Positions 25,641-34,575 of a DNA stretch of 64,000 bases are shown in pieces; positions within the stretch are counted from its first letter, which is position 1, and every line of letters starts with the position of its first letter. Source of the stretch: Treponema sp. Its GTDB lineage: Bacteria > Spirochaetota > Spirochaetia > Treponematales > Treponemataceae. The position numbers and the translations under genes were made by a program. The stretch lies in NCBI GenBank assembly GCA_017645785.1, contig JAGCNW010000016.1, positions 1 to 64,000 on the forward strand, given 5' to 3'. Below the pieces are notes generated by a model, which saw only the letters and a program-made list of their open reading frames with translations, was not told the DNA's origin and did no database searches.

Positions 25641-25815
25641 GTCGGCTCCTTTTTTTATTTAGAGGAAAGCCTTCCCCTCGCTCCAGCCCGCTTTTCGCGG
25701 TCTTGCGCTACCCCTTCTCCTAGGGGCTCCGCCCCTAAGGATCTCGTCCTTTGCTCAGATGTAACTGCAAATATATCAACTAGTAAAACAATTTGAAAGC
25801 ATAGAAATAAAAGGT
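25641..25815. other. Intergenic left border of the AT-rich island
   Basis: 175 bp without a gene. The left part is G+C-rich and holds the hairpin TAGGGGC-TCC-GCCCCTA (about 25721-25737), a REP-like element. Near 25750 the composition changes sharply to AT-rich. No att repeat matching the right border (31414-31479) was seen. Confidence 0.5.
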
Positions 25816-26559
25816 CTAGTTCTCCATAAGAGTTTCGATTTTCGAATAAACCTTGTCATACAAAAACTGGTATTCCAAACAATCTAATATATATATTCCA
25901 CCAAGAATATTTATATATTTCTGTATTTCCCTCATCTTATTACTATCAACTTCCCTATTCTCATGATTCGCCTCCCATTTCAAAACAGCATCAATGGTTG
26001 GCTTTAGTAAAGAGAAGCTATTTGAAATATTTCTTTCAAGAAAATCAACTATAAAACGCTGATGTGTACATACATATCGAGTATATTTCCATGGGTCTGG
26101 AGAATTGAGTTCATTATCATAAGTTAAACGCCCTATCCACCATAAACGTGAAACTGCATTTCTTGTTAATGCTCGCCGACCAGTATTCATAAAGAATAGA
26201 TGGTCACGGATTCCATTGGCTGTCCAACGAGAATCCTGTTTCCAACGTTTAGCTGAATATTCATAGTATCTATCCAATGTAAAACCAGTCCATAGACGTT
26301 CTTCTGTTGCAACTGAATCAGAAAGTACATCTTTTAATGATCCATATAATTTTACAACATTATCAAAATCATCGTTTTCATTATCTGATATAGTAAGCTC
26401 CACATCTGGACAAGTAAAGCGTGTATCTATAAAAACTTCATTACCTAGATATTCTGAGATCCAATTATTATTTGGATTATCATAACTTTTTGTCATTGAA
26501 GATATGCTTTCTTTTAACTGTATAAGTTTATCAGCTGGTATCATTTTAATCTTCATCAA
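25816..26559 (-). CDS. Island protein of unknown function (possibly DUF6339-like)
   Basis: 247 aa, soluble, AT-rich codons. Central aromatic-rich segment GFTLDRYYEYSAKRWKQDS, then GRRALTRNAVSRLWWIGRLTYD, resembling uncharacterised DUF6339-type proteins found with restriction or defence genes; that match is from memory and moderate. No nuclease or ATPase motif is visible. Last gene of the operon led by the 74-aa protein and the GHKL ATPase, overlapping the previous gene by 14 bp, so it is probably a subunit of the same system. Confidence 0.6.
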   Translation of the reverse strand: MMKIKMIPADKLIQLKESISSMTKSYDNPNNNWISEYLGNEVFIDTRFTCPDVELTISDNENDDFDNVVKLYGSLKDVLSDSVATEERLWTGFTLDRYYEYSAKRWKQDSRWTANGIRDHLFFMNTGRRALTRNAVSRLWWIGRLTYDNELNSPDPWKYTRYVCTHQRFIVDFLERNISNSFSLLKPTIDAVLKWEANHENREVDSNKMREIQKYINILGGIYILDCLEYQFLYDKVYSKIETLMEN

Positions 26560-27439
26560 TATTTCCCTCCATTTTATATAATTGATATATACATCCCGTA
26601 ATAGGTGTGTTCAGTAATTTTTGCGACCAGGCTAAAGAATCTGCATTTTTAATCCATGCCTTAAAATCTTTTTCTTCAAAAGGCTGTTTAGATAATATGG
26701 TTTGTAAAGCCTTAAGCCAGTCAAAATCCTCTAATCGCGAATTAAAATTTGCATCATCATCTTTTGCCAGATTTTTCAAATACTCAAAAGTATAAATAAG
26801 TGCCGGAATTATAATAGCGGAAACTAGTACCTGTTTAATTGCAGGATTATTTGACATATGCCTATAATACTTATATGTTTCCATAGGTAAATAAATCACA
26901 AGTTTATCTGTTCGATCCAGATTTACTTGTAATTCAGATACATCTTCCGTGCCAATAATCGCAATGAAAGAATTTCTGTCTTTTAATTCTTCTTGTATTT
27001 TGGGAACAATCAATTCAAATGGATTTGCAACAGCAAGAACACAACCTTTTTCTATATCAAAAGAAACCCCATTTCCATAATCGGGATTAAAAGAATTATT
27101 TGTATAATTGGAAATGTTTTTCTTAGCAATAATAAAGCTGGATATTTCGACCCTGTCTTTAACTCTACGAATAGGAATTTTTATACTATGATTCAGGGAA
27201 TCTGTTTCATACGCATTTCTAAACCCTGCAAGAGGATTTTCTATGTGATAGACAATTATGGCACTACCATTTTTCAATAATTCCATTAACTGGTTATTTT
27301 GCAGTTCTGCTGAAAAATCTAGTTTTAAATCATAACCATCCATTGAAAAAGAAGCGTTTACATCAAATTTACTGCCAACATAATCATCTGCATAAGAAGA
27401 TAATACTGGATATGGATACATTTTATTTCTTACTTTCAT
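26546..27439 (-). CDS. Island protein of unknown function, 297 aa
   Basis: Not recognised. The N-terminal half looks like beta-rich segments (FDVNASFSMDGYDLKLDFSAEL; SAIIVYHIENPLAGFRNAYET). A hydrophobic stretch (~205-222, VLVSAIIIPALIYTFEYL) may be a buried helix. The C-terminal third is helical and charged. GAGG precedes the ATG; it overlaps the GHKL gene by 17 bp and the next gene by 14 bp, indicating coupled translation and fixed stoichiometry. A candidate effector or adaptor of the GHKL system; no catalytic motif was found. Confidence 0.65.
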   Translation of the reverse strand: MKVRNKMYPYPVLSSYADDYVGSKFDVNASFSMDGYDLKLDFSAELQNNQLMELLKNGSAIIVYHIENPLAGFRNAYETDSLNHSIKIPIRRVKDRVEISSFIIAKKNISNYTNNSFNPDYGNGVSFDIEKGCVLAVANPFELIVPKIQEELKDRNSFIAIIGTEDVSELQVNLDRTDKLVIYLPMETYKYYRHMSNNPAIKQVLVSAIIIPALIYTFEYLKNLAKDDDANFNSRLEDFDWLKALQTILSKQPFEEKDFKAWIKNADSLAWSQKLLNTPITGCIYQLYKMEGNIDED

Positions 27440-29339
27440 AGCATTTCACCTCAAAAGAAGAATAATCTGATGAATCTATAGAAAAAATAATTTCAATTTT
27501 TTCTCCTGCCTTAAAAATCAAATTATTAAGTATATTTTTATTGCAGCTTATTTGAGACTGACCTGTAACAGAAGCATTAACTAAGTCAATATCATACAAC
27601 TCTGTTTCAGCTGCCTGTTTAATCTCGACAGAAGCATCTTGGCAATCTATCGCAGGAATAAATAAAAGCTTATATTTTCCTTTTGTTTTTTCTACTGGGA
27701 TAATACGTTTACTTTTTATTTCCAAAGAAGTTTTTGATTCAATTCCCTGATAGTCTCCTTCTTTATTTCCACTATTATTACCAACTCCATCGGTGCCAGT
27801 TCCATAGTTACCACCTTCTGAATCACCGTTAGATTTTCCGTCATTACCACCTATACCAAATTTGTCACCACTGCCACCATTACCATCTTCAGCAACAATA
27901 TCATCATCCTGATTGGAAGGTTCTGTAAATGAAATTATCTTTTTAGGTTTCAATTTTGTTTTTTCTTTTAAAGGTAAATCAGAAAGTGTATTTTTCATTT
28001 CATCATCACCATTATCATTTTCCAATGATGGCAAATAATCTCCTATTCCTGGGTCAATTTCATTTAAAGAGTTATCATTTTCTACAAGAGAATCCAAGCA
28101 TTTTCTGATAAACGTTACAAAACCAGCTACAAATTTCTCAGCTTCTTGTTTATGACCTTCTTCGGCTCTGCTATATTCCCACTTTGTATGTTCAGGATTT
28201 TCTAATCGTCGCAAATAATCATTTATTTCATCTCCTTCAATTGAAAGAATTCCTGCAAATGGAATCTGCCCGTTTATTTTTCCTTGTTCCATTATTCGCA
28301 TACCTGTTGCACGAATCATGGCAACTCTTCTATGTGATTGTAATTCAGGTGAAATAAGAAGTTTTAATTTAATACTTCCTTTGCTTTTATAATTCGGATC
28401 CTCAAATTCTTTTGCTTCAGGAGATGTAAGTATTTTATAGTAATTAAGTATTGTTGAGTTTTTCTCAGTACAAAATTGATGAATTACCTCTTCTAAAGTA
28501 TCATAACTTATTTCAATATCATTAACTTTAACAATTAATGTCTTTTTATAAAGTGCAAATAAAAAACTATCTAATACAGAAAGAACAATTTCTTTTTTCC
28601 AATCGTCTGTTTTTGATGTATTGAATCCAACAATATATAAGTCAGTTCCTGAATCATTCTTTTCTCGTTTATAACCTTCCTGTAAAAATAGCTGCTCAAA
28701 AATAGGATTATTTTCGTTTCCACAATATCCAGTACCAGTTGTTACATAATCATTCTCATCTCTGTAACTTGCCAATTTTGCAACGCCTTGACATGCTTCA
28801 TTTCCTTCAATATCTAGCGTACTGTAAAAAACAGTATGAAAATATGAGCATGCAAAAGCAGCTGCTTTACCAACACCATAAGAACCACCCGAATTTCCAC
28901 TTTTATTTGAGAAACCTGCATTTTTTACCAGATTCGCCCAAGGCAAACTGTCATCTTTACTTTTTGAACCAATCAATCCTTTTGTATTATGATCACTGAT
29001 TCTTAACATCGGGCAAAACATTTCATCAGCAATTTTAGTAGCCTGTTTATAAAAATCTGCAGCGCGCTTATCTTTTTGTACAGGTTTTGACTTTTCAGCA
29101 TTACGAAGATTTTGTTTTAAATGCTCTAAATCTGGAATATCACATGAAGAAATATCAAATGATTGAAATTCTACCAAAACGGGTTTCTCTGAATTTGAAA
29201 GTTTTGCATCTAATGAATTTTGACAAATTTCTCTTGCTAATGATTCAAAAGAATGCCCTTTAAACGTTTCTATATCACCTTGGCCAATACCTGTCATTGT
29301 ACCATTTTTAACTGATGGAAAATTCCATTTGAATTTCAT
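27423..29339 (-). CDS. GHKL (MutL/MORC/Hsp90-type) ATPase of the island
   Basis: 638 aa. N-box EICQNSLDA (Glu37, Asn41), then RISDHNTKGLIG (~114-124) in the place of the DxGxG box, and GGSYGVGKAAAF (~151-162) as the glycine lid. A transducer-like middle follows (~250-440). A Gly/Asn/Asp-rich flexible linker (~485-525) leads to a beta-rich C-terminal domain. MutL/MORC-type ATPases with a C5 methylase were described in bacterial restriction systems (Iyer, Abhiman and Aravind). No nuclease motif was seen. AAGGAG precedes the start; second gene of the operon. Confidence 0.8.
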   Translation of the reverse strand: MKFKWNFPSVKNGTMTGIGQGDIETFKGHSFESLAREICQNSLDAKLSNSEKPVLVEFQSFDISSCDIPDLEHLKQNLRNAEKSKPVQKDKRAADFYKQATKIADEMFCPMLRISDHNTKGLIGSKSKDDSLPWANLVKNAGFSNKSGNSGGSYGVGKAAAFACSYFHTVFYSTLDIEGNEACQGVAKLASYRDENDYVTTGTGYCGNENNPIFEQLFLQEGYKREKNDSGTDLYIVGFNTSKTDDWKKEIVLSVLDSFLFALYKKTLIVKVNDIEISYDTLEEVIHQFCTEKNSTILNYYKILTSPEAKEFEDPNYKSKGSIKLKLLISPELQSHRRVAMIRATGMRIMEQGKINGQIPFAGILSIEGDEINDYLRRLENPEHTKWEYSRAEEGHKQEAEKFVAGFVTFIRKCLDSLVENDNSLNEIDPGIGDYLPSLENDNGDDEMKNTLSDLPLKEKTKLKPKKIISFTEPSNQDDDIVAEDGNGGSGDKFGIGGNDGKSNGDSEGGNYGTGTDGVGNNSGNKEGDYQGIESKTSLEIKSKRIIPVEKTKGKYKLLFIPAIDCQDASVEIKQAAETELYDIDLVNASVTGQSQISCNKNILNNLIFKAGEKIEIIFSIDSSDYSSFEVKCYESKK

Positions 29340-29359
29340 GCATTACTCCTTAGAAAAGG

Positions 29360-29584
29360 CTACAGCTTAAATTCACCATTACGTTTTGAATCACTGCTTT
29401 GGAACCGTCTTTTTGCATCATCCAGCTCTGATTTTAATGTACCAAAAATTTTATCAACATCCTTATCAGTATAATCATAGGTGGACTTACTGGAGCAATT
29501 ACCCAATAACCTAATCATATTAATAATTTTGTTTGTCCTGTTTTCTGCAATCCTAACGAATTTTGTACGTTTATCTTCTGCCAT
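29360..29584 (-). CDS. Small island protein, 74 aa
   Basis: Charged, helical protein: MAEDKRTKFVRIAENRTNKI at the start, then IINMIRLLGNCSSKSTYDYTDKDVDKIF. No catalytic motif. GAGG lies before the ATG and a perfect consensus promoter directly upstream, so it is the first and probably abundant product of the operon. Its size and position suggest a DNA-binding regulator or assembly partner of the GHKL ATPase; this is inference. Confidence 0.7.
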   Translation of the reverse strand: MAEDKRTKFVRIAENRTNKIINMIRLLGNCSSKSTYDYTDKDVDKIFGTLKSELDDAKRRFQSSDSKRNGEFKL

Positions 29585-29603
29585 TTTATAACCTCTTATC
29601 GAG

Positions 29604-29632
29604 ATTATATACCTTTTTTATATATTTGTCAA
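29604..29632 (-). promoter_or_regulatory. Consensus sigma-70 promoter of the GHKL operon
   Basis: Minus strand: TTGACA (29632-29627), 17-bp spacer, TATAAT (29609-29604), a perfect match. The 74-aa gene starts at 29584. Confidence 0.85.
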
Positions 29633-29694
29633 ATATTTTTCATATATATTTATAATATTTATTGTTAAACATTTAAAACTAATCTCCATTACAC

Positions 29695-29735
29695 TATTTA
29701 TTTTCATATATTTATTAAATATATGAAAATAAATA
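29695..29735. promoter_or_regulatory. 41-bp perfect palindrome between divergent island operons
   Basis: Two perfect 20-bp arms, left arm TATTTATTTTCATATATTTA, around a single central T. A further copy of the half-site core (TTTTTCATATATATTTATAA) lies at about 29636. Placed between the methyltransferase and the GHKL operon, it is a likely operator or cruciform-forming site. Confidence 0.75.
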
Positions 29736-29829
29736 AAGAGAAATAATAAGACAGTGGTTTGTTCATGAATTCTCTAGAAATAATAATAAAAAAACGCTAT
29801 CATTACAAAAATTAGTTTGTGAAATAACA

Positions 29830-31413
29830 ATGACATCTTTATATAAAACTATAGATTTATTCTCAGGTGCGGGCGGTTTAAGCAGAGGCTTCAAAAATAC
29901 AAAATGTTTTGAGATTATAGCTGCATTTGAAAAAAACGAAAACGCAAAACAGACATATAAAAAAAATTTTAATATATATCCAAACTCCGATGTATGCACA
30001 GCAGATTATAAGGCATTACTAAAAGAATATGGAAATGTTGATGTTGTAATTGGTGGCCCGCCATGTCAGGGTTTTTCAAATGCAAATAGGCAACATAATA
30101 CAACAATAAATCAAAACAATATGTTAGTGAAAGAATACATACGTGCTATTCTTGAATTACAACCAAAAGCTTTTGTAATGGAAAATGTTGGAATGCTAAA
30201 GTCTGATGTCCATAAGTTTTATGTGAGCATAGGGGATATAGAAAAATTAATTAATAAATATCACATACAAACAAAAGAAGAAAAAATATTTCTTCTGAAA
30301 TCTGAATATAAATTTGCTGGCATCTCAGAATTACTTGGAAATATTGATAATCTCAATAATCATATTTGGGACGAAGAAATTTATCAAAGTATAAATGTAA
30401 TTTATAAACAAAGAAATAATAATAAAAAGTTCCATAATGCTCTAAAAAAATATCAAAAAGGACTTGAATCATTTTTAAACATTCAAAACAGTAAAAAAAA
30501 TACAATAACATTCAATATAAATCAAAAATTGGCAAACAGTATCAAAGATTATTTTAACGATAAGAGAAAAACAACAACATTAGTAGCCTCTATTGAAAGA
30601 CCTCTTATGATTCAGAAAATGATAAAAAGTGTTAAAGAAATTCTCGAAAACAATATTATTGTAAAAGAGTACTGCACTGAAAATGATGTATATGCAATTG
30701 TAGACTCATTTCCTGTATACGAATACCTAACCAAAATTCTAAATTCATCTGAGCAAAATTATGCCATAGCCACAGGTATTTTGAATGCAGCTGATTTCGG
30801 TGTACCACAAAAAAGAAAACGTTATGTAATAATGGGAATAAAAAAGGAGATTTCATCATCAATTTCACTTCCTAAAAGAAATCAAGAAAAATACAACACA
30901 GTTGAAGATGCGATAAAAGATATTGAAGATGCTGAAACAACAACAGATGCAAAAAATACAGCCGGCTTCAAATTACCAACTACTCAAAAAATAACTACTC
31001 TAGCCAAAAAATTACGAGACTCTAATAAGCTGTTTAATAATCTTATAACATCAACAAAAGAAACGGCGATGGAAAGATTCAGATTATTAAAACAAGGCGA
31101 GAATTTTCATTCTCTTGATCTTGCTCATAAAAAAAACTCTTATACAAATTCAGAAAGAACACAAAACACCATATATTTACGACTTAAATATAAAGAACCT
31201 TCTGGAACAGTTGTAAATGTTAGAAAATCTATGTGGATTCATCCAACAAAAGACAGATCATTAAGTGTACGCGAAGCTGCAAGACTTCAAACATTTCCAG
31301 ACAGCTTCATTTTTTGTGGTTCAAAAGATTCTCAATACCAACAAGTAGGAAATGCTGTTCCTCCAATGCTGGCAGAAGCAATAGCAAGAAAGTTATTAGA
31401 ATACTTACATTAA
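29830..31413 (+). CDS. DNA (cytosine-5) methyltransferase
   Basis: 527 aa. Motif I TIDLFSGAGGLSRGF (~7-21), motif IV GGPPCQGFSNANR with catalytic Cys79, motif VI FVMENVG (~116-121), motif VIII QKRKRYVIMGIK, and motif X QYQQVGNAVPPMLAEAIARK at the C terminus. The ~200 residues between motifs VI and VIII are longer than usual, so part of the recognition region or an added domain may lie there. It is divergent from the GHKL operon and shares its AT-rich composition, so it is probably the protective methylase of that system. The recognition sequence is unknown. Confidence 0.93.
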   Translation: MTSLYKTIDLFSGAGGLSRGFKNTKCFEIIAAFEKNENAKQTYKKNFNIYPNSDVCTADYKALLKEYGNVDVVIGGPPCQGFSNANRQHNTTINQNNMLVKEYIRAILELQPKAFVMENVGMLKSDVHKFYVSIGDIEKLINKYHIQTKEEKIFLLKSEYKFAGISELLGNIDNLNNHIWDEEIYQSINVIYKQRNNNKKFHNALKKYQKGLESFLNIQNSKKNTITFNINQKLANSIKDYFNDKRKTTTLVASIERPLMIQKMIKSVKEILENNIIVKEYCTENDVYAIVDSFPVYEYLTKILNSSEQNYAIATGILNAADFGVPQKRKRYVIMGIKKEISSSISLPKRNQEKYNTVEDAIKDIEDAETTTDAKNTAGFKLPTTQKITTLAKKLRDSNKLFNNLITSTKETAMERFRLLKQGENFHSLDLAHKKNSYTNSERTQNTIYLRLKYKEPSGTVVNVRKSMWIHPTKDRSLSVREAARLQTFPDSFIFCGSKDSQYQQVGNAVPPMLAEAIARKLLEYLH

Positions 31414-31479
31414 TTCAGAGTTTCTATACTTTTCTCATTTTATCAATAAAAATCACCTCAAATTCTCTTTGCCTACTTT

Positions 31480-32298
31480 CTATAAAACCATCTCCCCCAA
31501 CCTCTTTGCGTTCTTGGCGCCGCTGCCGTCGGGGTGGTTGTTGAAAAACACTTGGACTTGGCGGCCTTGGCTGGCAGCTTGCTGGATGACGGGCGCAAAC
31601 TCGGAAAGCTCGTCGTCGCTGTAGTCGTAGCGATAGCGGGCGGAACCGTTTTTGTCTTGCGGGTCGTTTTCTTTTGCGTACCAGGCGGAGGCGTTGCGGC
31701 CGTGCAGCCTGATGTAGGCGATTTTTCCGGCAAAGGGCAGGCATCCTTCTTGGGCTTGCAAAAAGTTTTTGTTCGGAAGGTCCTTCAGTTCCGGCAGATC
31801 GCAAAAGGCAAGGCTTGCGCCGCGCTCAAAAAGCCCCTCAAAAACGGACGGGCGGATCCATTCGGCGTGGCGGAATTCCACCACCACAGGAAAGCCCTTG
31901 AACTGCGCGAGCAGCGCGGAAAGATACATGCGGTTTTGGTCTGTGTAATGAAAGCTTTGCGGAAACTGAAAAAGCGCGGAGGCAAGGCTTTCGTTTTGGG
32001 CCAGCGGCTTTAGGGCGGCCAAAAATTCTTGGGCGGCGCTTTTCCAGTCGCGGCCAATCTCGTGGGTCAAAAGCCTATTGGCCTTTACGCTGAACTTTAG
32101 CGCGCCCCCGCTCCGTTCCCAAAAACTTAGCAAGCGTTCCGCCGTGGGCATGTTGTAAAAACTGCTGTTAAGCTCCAGCGCGTTGAATTGCGTGGCGTAG
32201 TAAGGCAAAAAGTCCGCGCGCTTTAAGTCGTCAGGATAAAAGACACCGCGCCATTCCGGGTAGTCGTAGCCGCTTGTTCCGATTAAGATTTCTGGCAT
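31480..32298 (-). CDS. DUF72 family protein
   Basis: 272 aa, soluble TIM-barrel family. Typical features: ILIGTSGYDYPEWRGVFYP at the start, LPYYATQFNALELNSSFYNMP, FSVKANRLLTHE, FQFPQSFHYT and VVVEFRHAEW. The C terminus has VQVFFNNHPDGSGAKNA. DUF72 proteins have no settled function; nuclease or metal-dependent activity has been suggested. The base composition returns to the host pattern, so this gene marks the right side of the AT-rich island. The Fic gene ends 9 bp upstream on the same strand. Confidence 0.88.
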   Translation of the reverse strand: MPEILIGTSGYDYPEWRGVFYPDDLKRADFLPYYATQFNALELNSSFYNMPTAERLLSFWERSGGALKFSVKANRLLTHEIGRDWKSAAQEFLAALKPLAQNESLASALFQFPQSFHYTDQNRMYLSALLAQFKGFPVVVEFRHAEWIRPSVFEGLFERGASLAFCDLPELKDLPNKNFLQAQEGCLPFAGKIAYIRLHGRNASAWYAKENDPQDKNGSARYRYDYSDDELSEFAPVIQQAASQGRQVQVFFNNHPDGSGAKNAKRLGEMVL

Positions 32299-32307
32299 AG
32301 TCCGCCG

Positions 32308-33363
32308 CTATTCCTTCAACAGTTCCATCAAACCAATGTTGATGAACAAATTGTCTTTGCCGGCTTTTACGCATTTTAGAAGGCCTATGCCTTCCAGTTG
32401 GCGCAAATAGCGTGACGCGGCTTTGCGTTCCACGCCAAGAAGGTTTACGATGAAATCAATCCTGCAGTATGGATTTTCAAAGAGAATTTCGACAAGTTCT
32501 TTGGAATAAATCTTTGGAGCCTGGCTTTTTACTTTTTCGACGGCTGCGTCCAACAGATTTTTTATGGCTATGACTTTCTTGATTGTTTCTGTCGCGGTTT
32601 CTTCTATTCCTTTGAGCATAAAAACAATCCAGTCTTCCCAATTTTCTTCCGCTCGAACTTTTTGCAAAAGCTTGTAATACCGTTCCTTGTTCTTGATAAT
32701 GTAAGAGCTCAAGTATAAAATTGGAACGTCAAGGCGGCGCTTTAAAATCAAATAGAGGATATTTATAATTCTTCCGGTGCGGCCGTTTCCGTCATAAAAA
32801 GGATGGATGCTTTCAAACTGATAATGCAAAACAGCGAGCTTTGCAAGGCTGTCATCCTGATCGTTAAGATACTCCGTAAAATTTTTTAAGTAGCCGTCAA
32901 TTTCTTCTTTTGTCTGAGGCGGAGTGTAAACGACTTCGTTCGTTCTGTCGTTCACAAGTTTTGTTCCGGGGAGCGTTCTGATTCCGGCTTCGTTTTGAAC
33001 AAGAACTTTTTGAATGTTCACAATGTCATTTATGGAAATAAAGTCATGTTCCTTTAACTGGTTAAAGCCTTTGTACAAAGCTTCCCTGTAAAACATAACT
33101 TCTTTTGTCGCGGCGTCGATTTTTTTTGCGGTCTCGCTCACGGCTTTATAAAGCTCGTCTTTTGTCGTGATGATGTTTTCGATTTCGGAACTGTCTTTTG
33201 ATTCCTGGAGAACAACCGCGTTTATAAGAATGGACTGATTGGGAATTAAATTTGCGATTCCCTTAAGCTCGGCCAAGGCCCTTGAAGCCTTGTTTTCCGC
33301 TTTGAGAATGTTGATTGTTTCCGTTTTGCTTGAATCTATCGGCAGTTTTTGCAATTCGCTCAT
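32308..33363 (-). CDS. Fic-family AMP transferase with inhibitory helix and winged helix
   Basis: 351 aa from the ATG at 33363; a frame extension to 33432 runs through its own promoter and repeats. The N-terminal inhibitory motif SSEIEN (~58-63, [S/T]xxxE[G/N]) precedes the Fic core HPFYDGNGRTGR (His187), so activity is probably self-inhibited. The C terminus is a winged helix (LFENPYCRIDFIVNLLGVERKAASRYLRQLE). Class II Fic proteins transfer AMP from ATP to protein Tyr/Thr/Ser. TTGCAA-17-TATAAT ends 6 bases before the ATG, so the mRNA is probably leaderless. The promoter lies in a 41-bp tandem repeat. Confidence 0.9.
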   Translation of the reverse strand: MSELQKLPIDSSKTETINILKAENKASRALAELKGIANLIPNQSILINAVVLQESKDSSEIENIITTKDELYKAVSETAKKIDAATKEVMFYREALYKGFNQLKEHDFISINDIVNIQKVLVQNEAGIRTLPGTKLVNDRTNEVVYTPPQTKEEIDGYLKNFTEYLNDQDDSLAKLAVLHYQFESIHPFYDGNGRTGRIINILYLILKRRLDVPILYLSSYIIKNKERYYKLLQKVRAEENWEDWIVFMLKGIEETATETIKKVIAIKNLLDAAVEKVKSQAPKIYSKELVEILFENPYCRIDFIVNLLGVERKAASRYLRQLEGIGLLKCVKAGKDNLFINIGLMELLKE

Positions 33364-33482
33364 GTCCCAATTATACACATTTTTGGTATATATTGCAAGA
33401 ACGTGTACCAAATTTGCCGGTTTTTGGGACATATCACGGGAACATGTACCAAAACGGCTCGTTTTTGGGACATATCGGCCCG
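33360..33482 (-). repeat. Three diverged 41-bp tandem repeats spanning the fic promoter
   Basis: Copies at 33360-33400, 33401-33441 and 33442-33482. The last two share ~30 of 41 bases, including TTTTTGGGACATATC at 33421 and 33462; the first is more diverged (TTTTTGGTATATATT at 33380). Copy 1 holds the promoter on the minus strand (TTGCAA 33398-33393, 17-bp spacer, TATAAT 33375-33370) and the start codon. Confidence 0.7.
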
Positions 33483-33510
33483 CATTTTAGGCTTGCAACC
33501 AATCCCGGTC

Positions 33511-34572
33511 TTACAGCCGTATTCTGCTGATTTGAGCGACGGCGGGAAAGTCGCGCAGCTCGATTTTGCTTCCGTCGGCGCGGAGGACGCTTCCGTTTAA
33601 AAAGCCAAAGACGGTGTCGTAGCTGGCGTTGACCAAAATAAAGTTGGCTTTGCGCGAATATGAGTTTTGCGGAACAAAGGACAAGTCCACCATGCTTTCG
33701 TAGTCTTGAGCGTTCCAGTCTTTTGCGATTCCAAAGGGATGGGTTATGCATACGGGCGGAAGCGGAGTGAACTCACCGTCCACAAAAAGCGCGTTGTCGT
33801 TGTGTTTGCTTGTGTTGGGAGCGTCAAGGCTTGTGGTTGAAAGACGCAACGAAACGTTCTTTCCGTCAACCACGCCGCTTGCGGTGATCGACTCGCCGCG
33901 CGTGATGAATTTGTAGTAGGCGCGGTTGACAAAAAGCAGGCTGTTGCCTTTTGCGTTGTCGGCGGCGACTTTTTCAACGCCCTTCACTTCAAACTTTGTC
34001 GTTATCGGAACGGACGCGTACCAGGTGGCGGAACAGCGGCGCGTCGTCGGAGCGGGCTTTACCGAAACTATTTCCTTTGAGGCCGCGTCGTTAAAGTTTC
34101 CTTGCGAGAAAATTTTTATCTCCGGCCTGTGGCTAAAGCCTTTTACGTTTACGGCAAGAAGCAAGCGGCCGCTTTGATGGTTCCACGAAAAGCGGATGCG
34201 CCTTCCTGGCGTTCTGGTGGAACAACGGCCCGCGCCCAATTTTGTCGGAATCATCTTGCGGCGGACGCCCAAAAATTTTCGGTAAACGTATTTGGTTCCC
34301 CGCTTGGTGTTCCACAGCGCGAACTCGGCCATGTTCAAAATTTTGTTGTCAAAAAACTGGACCACGCCAACGTAGTCGCCCACGCTAAAAACGTAAACCG
34401 CGCGCGCTCGAATTCTTAACCGCGACAAAATCGGCGGATACGGAATCCCCGCGTAAGGCGTGGTCACGCCCTTTATGTCAAGCTTTTTGGGGAGCGTGTC
34501 GAACGTTCCAAAAACCGGCTTTCCGTTTTGAACCAACTTTTCTGGGGCAGCCGTGATTTCGCGCGTGTACAT
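33511..34572 (-). CDS. DUF2804-like protein
   Basis: 353 aa, soluble. The layout resembles DUF2804: a polar start (YTREITAAPEKLVQNGKPVFGTFDTLPKKLDIKG), then strand-rich segments such as VYVFSVGDYVGVVQFFDNK and RIRFSWNHQSGRLLLAVNVKG, and a C-terminal WNAQDYESMVDLSFVPQNSYSRKANFILVNASYDTVFGFLNGSV. DUF2804 proteins are uncharacterised and resemble lipid-binding or lipocalin-like folds. It lies directly downstream of a lipoprotein hydrolase gene (3-bp gap), so the two are probably co-expressed and may act on lipids. Confidence 0.55.
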   Translation of the reverse strand: MYTREITAAPEKLVQNGKPVFGTFDTLPKKLDIKGVTTPYAGIPYPPILSRLRIRARAVYVFSVGDYVGVVQFFDNKILNMAEFALWNTKRGTKYVYRKFLGVRRKMIPTKLGAGRCSTRTPGRRIRFSWNHQSGRLLLAVNVKGFSHRPEIKIFSQGNFNDAASKEIVSVKPAPTTRRCSATWYASVPITTKFEVKGVEKVAADNAKGNSLLFVNRAYYKFITRGESITASGVVDGKNVSLRLSTTSLDAPNTSKHNDNALFVDGEFTPLPPVCITHPFGIAKDWNAQDYESMVDLSFVPQNSYSRKANFILVNASYDTVFGFLNGSVLRADGSKIELRDFPAVAQISRIRL

Positions 34573-34575
34573 TTT

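Noticed and set aside
25816-31413. Prophage
   Set aside because: No integrase, capsid, tail or packaging genes; only the methylase and the GHKL operon share the AT-rich composition.
33360-33482. CRISPR-like repeats
   Set aside because: Tandem 41-bp copies without unique spacers and no cas genes nearby.
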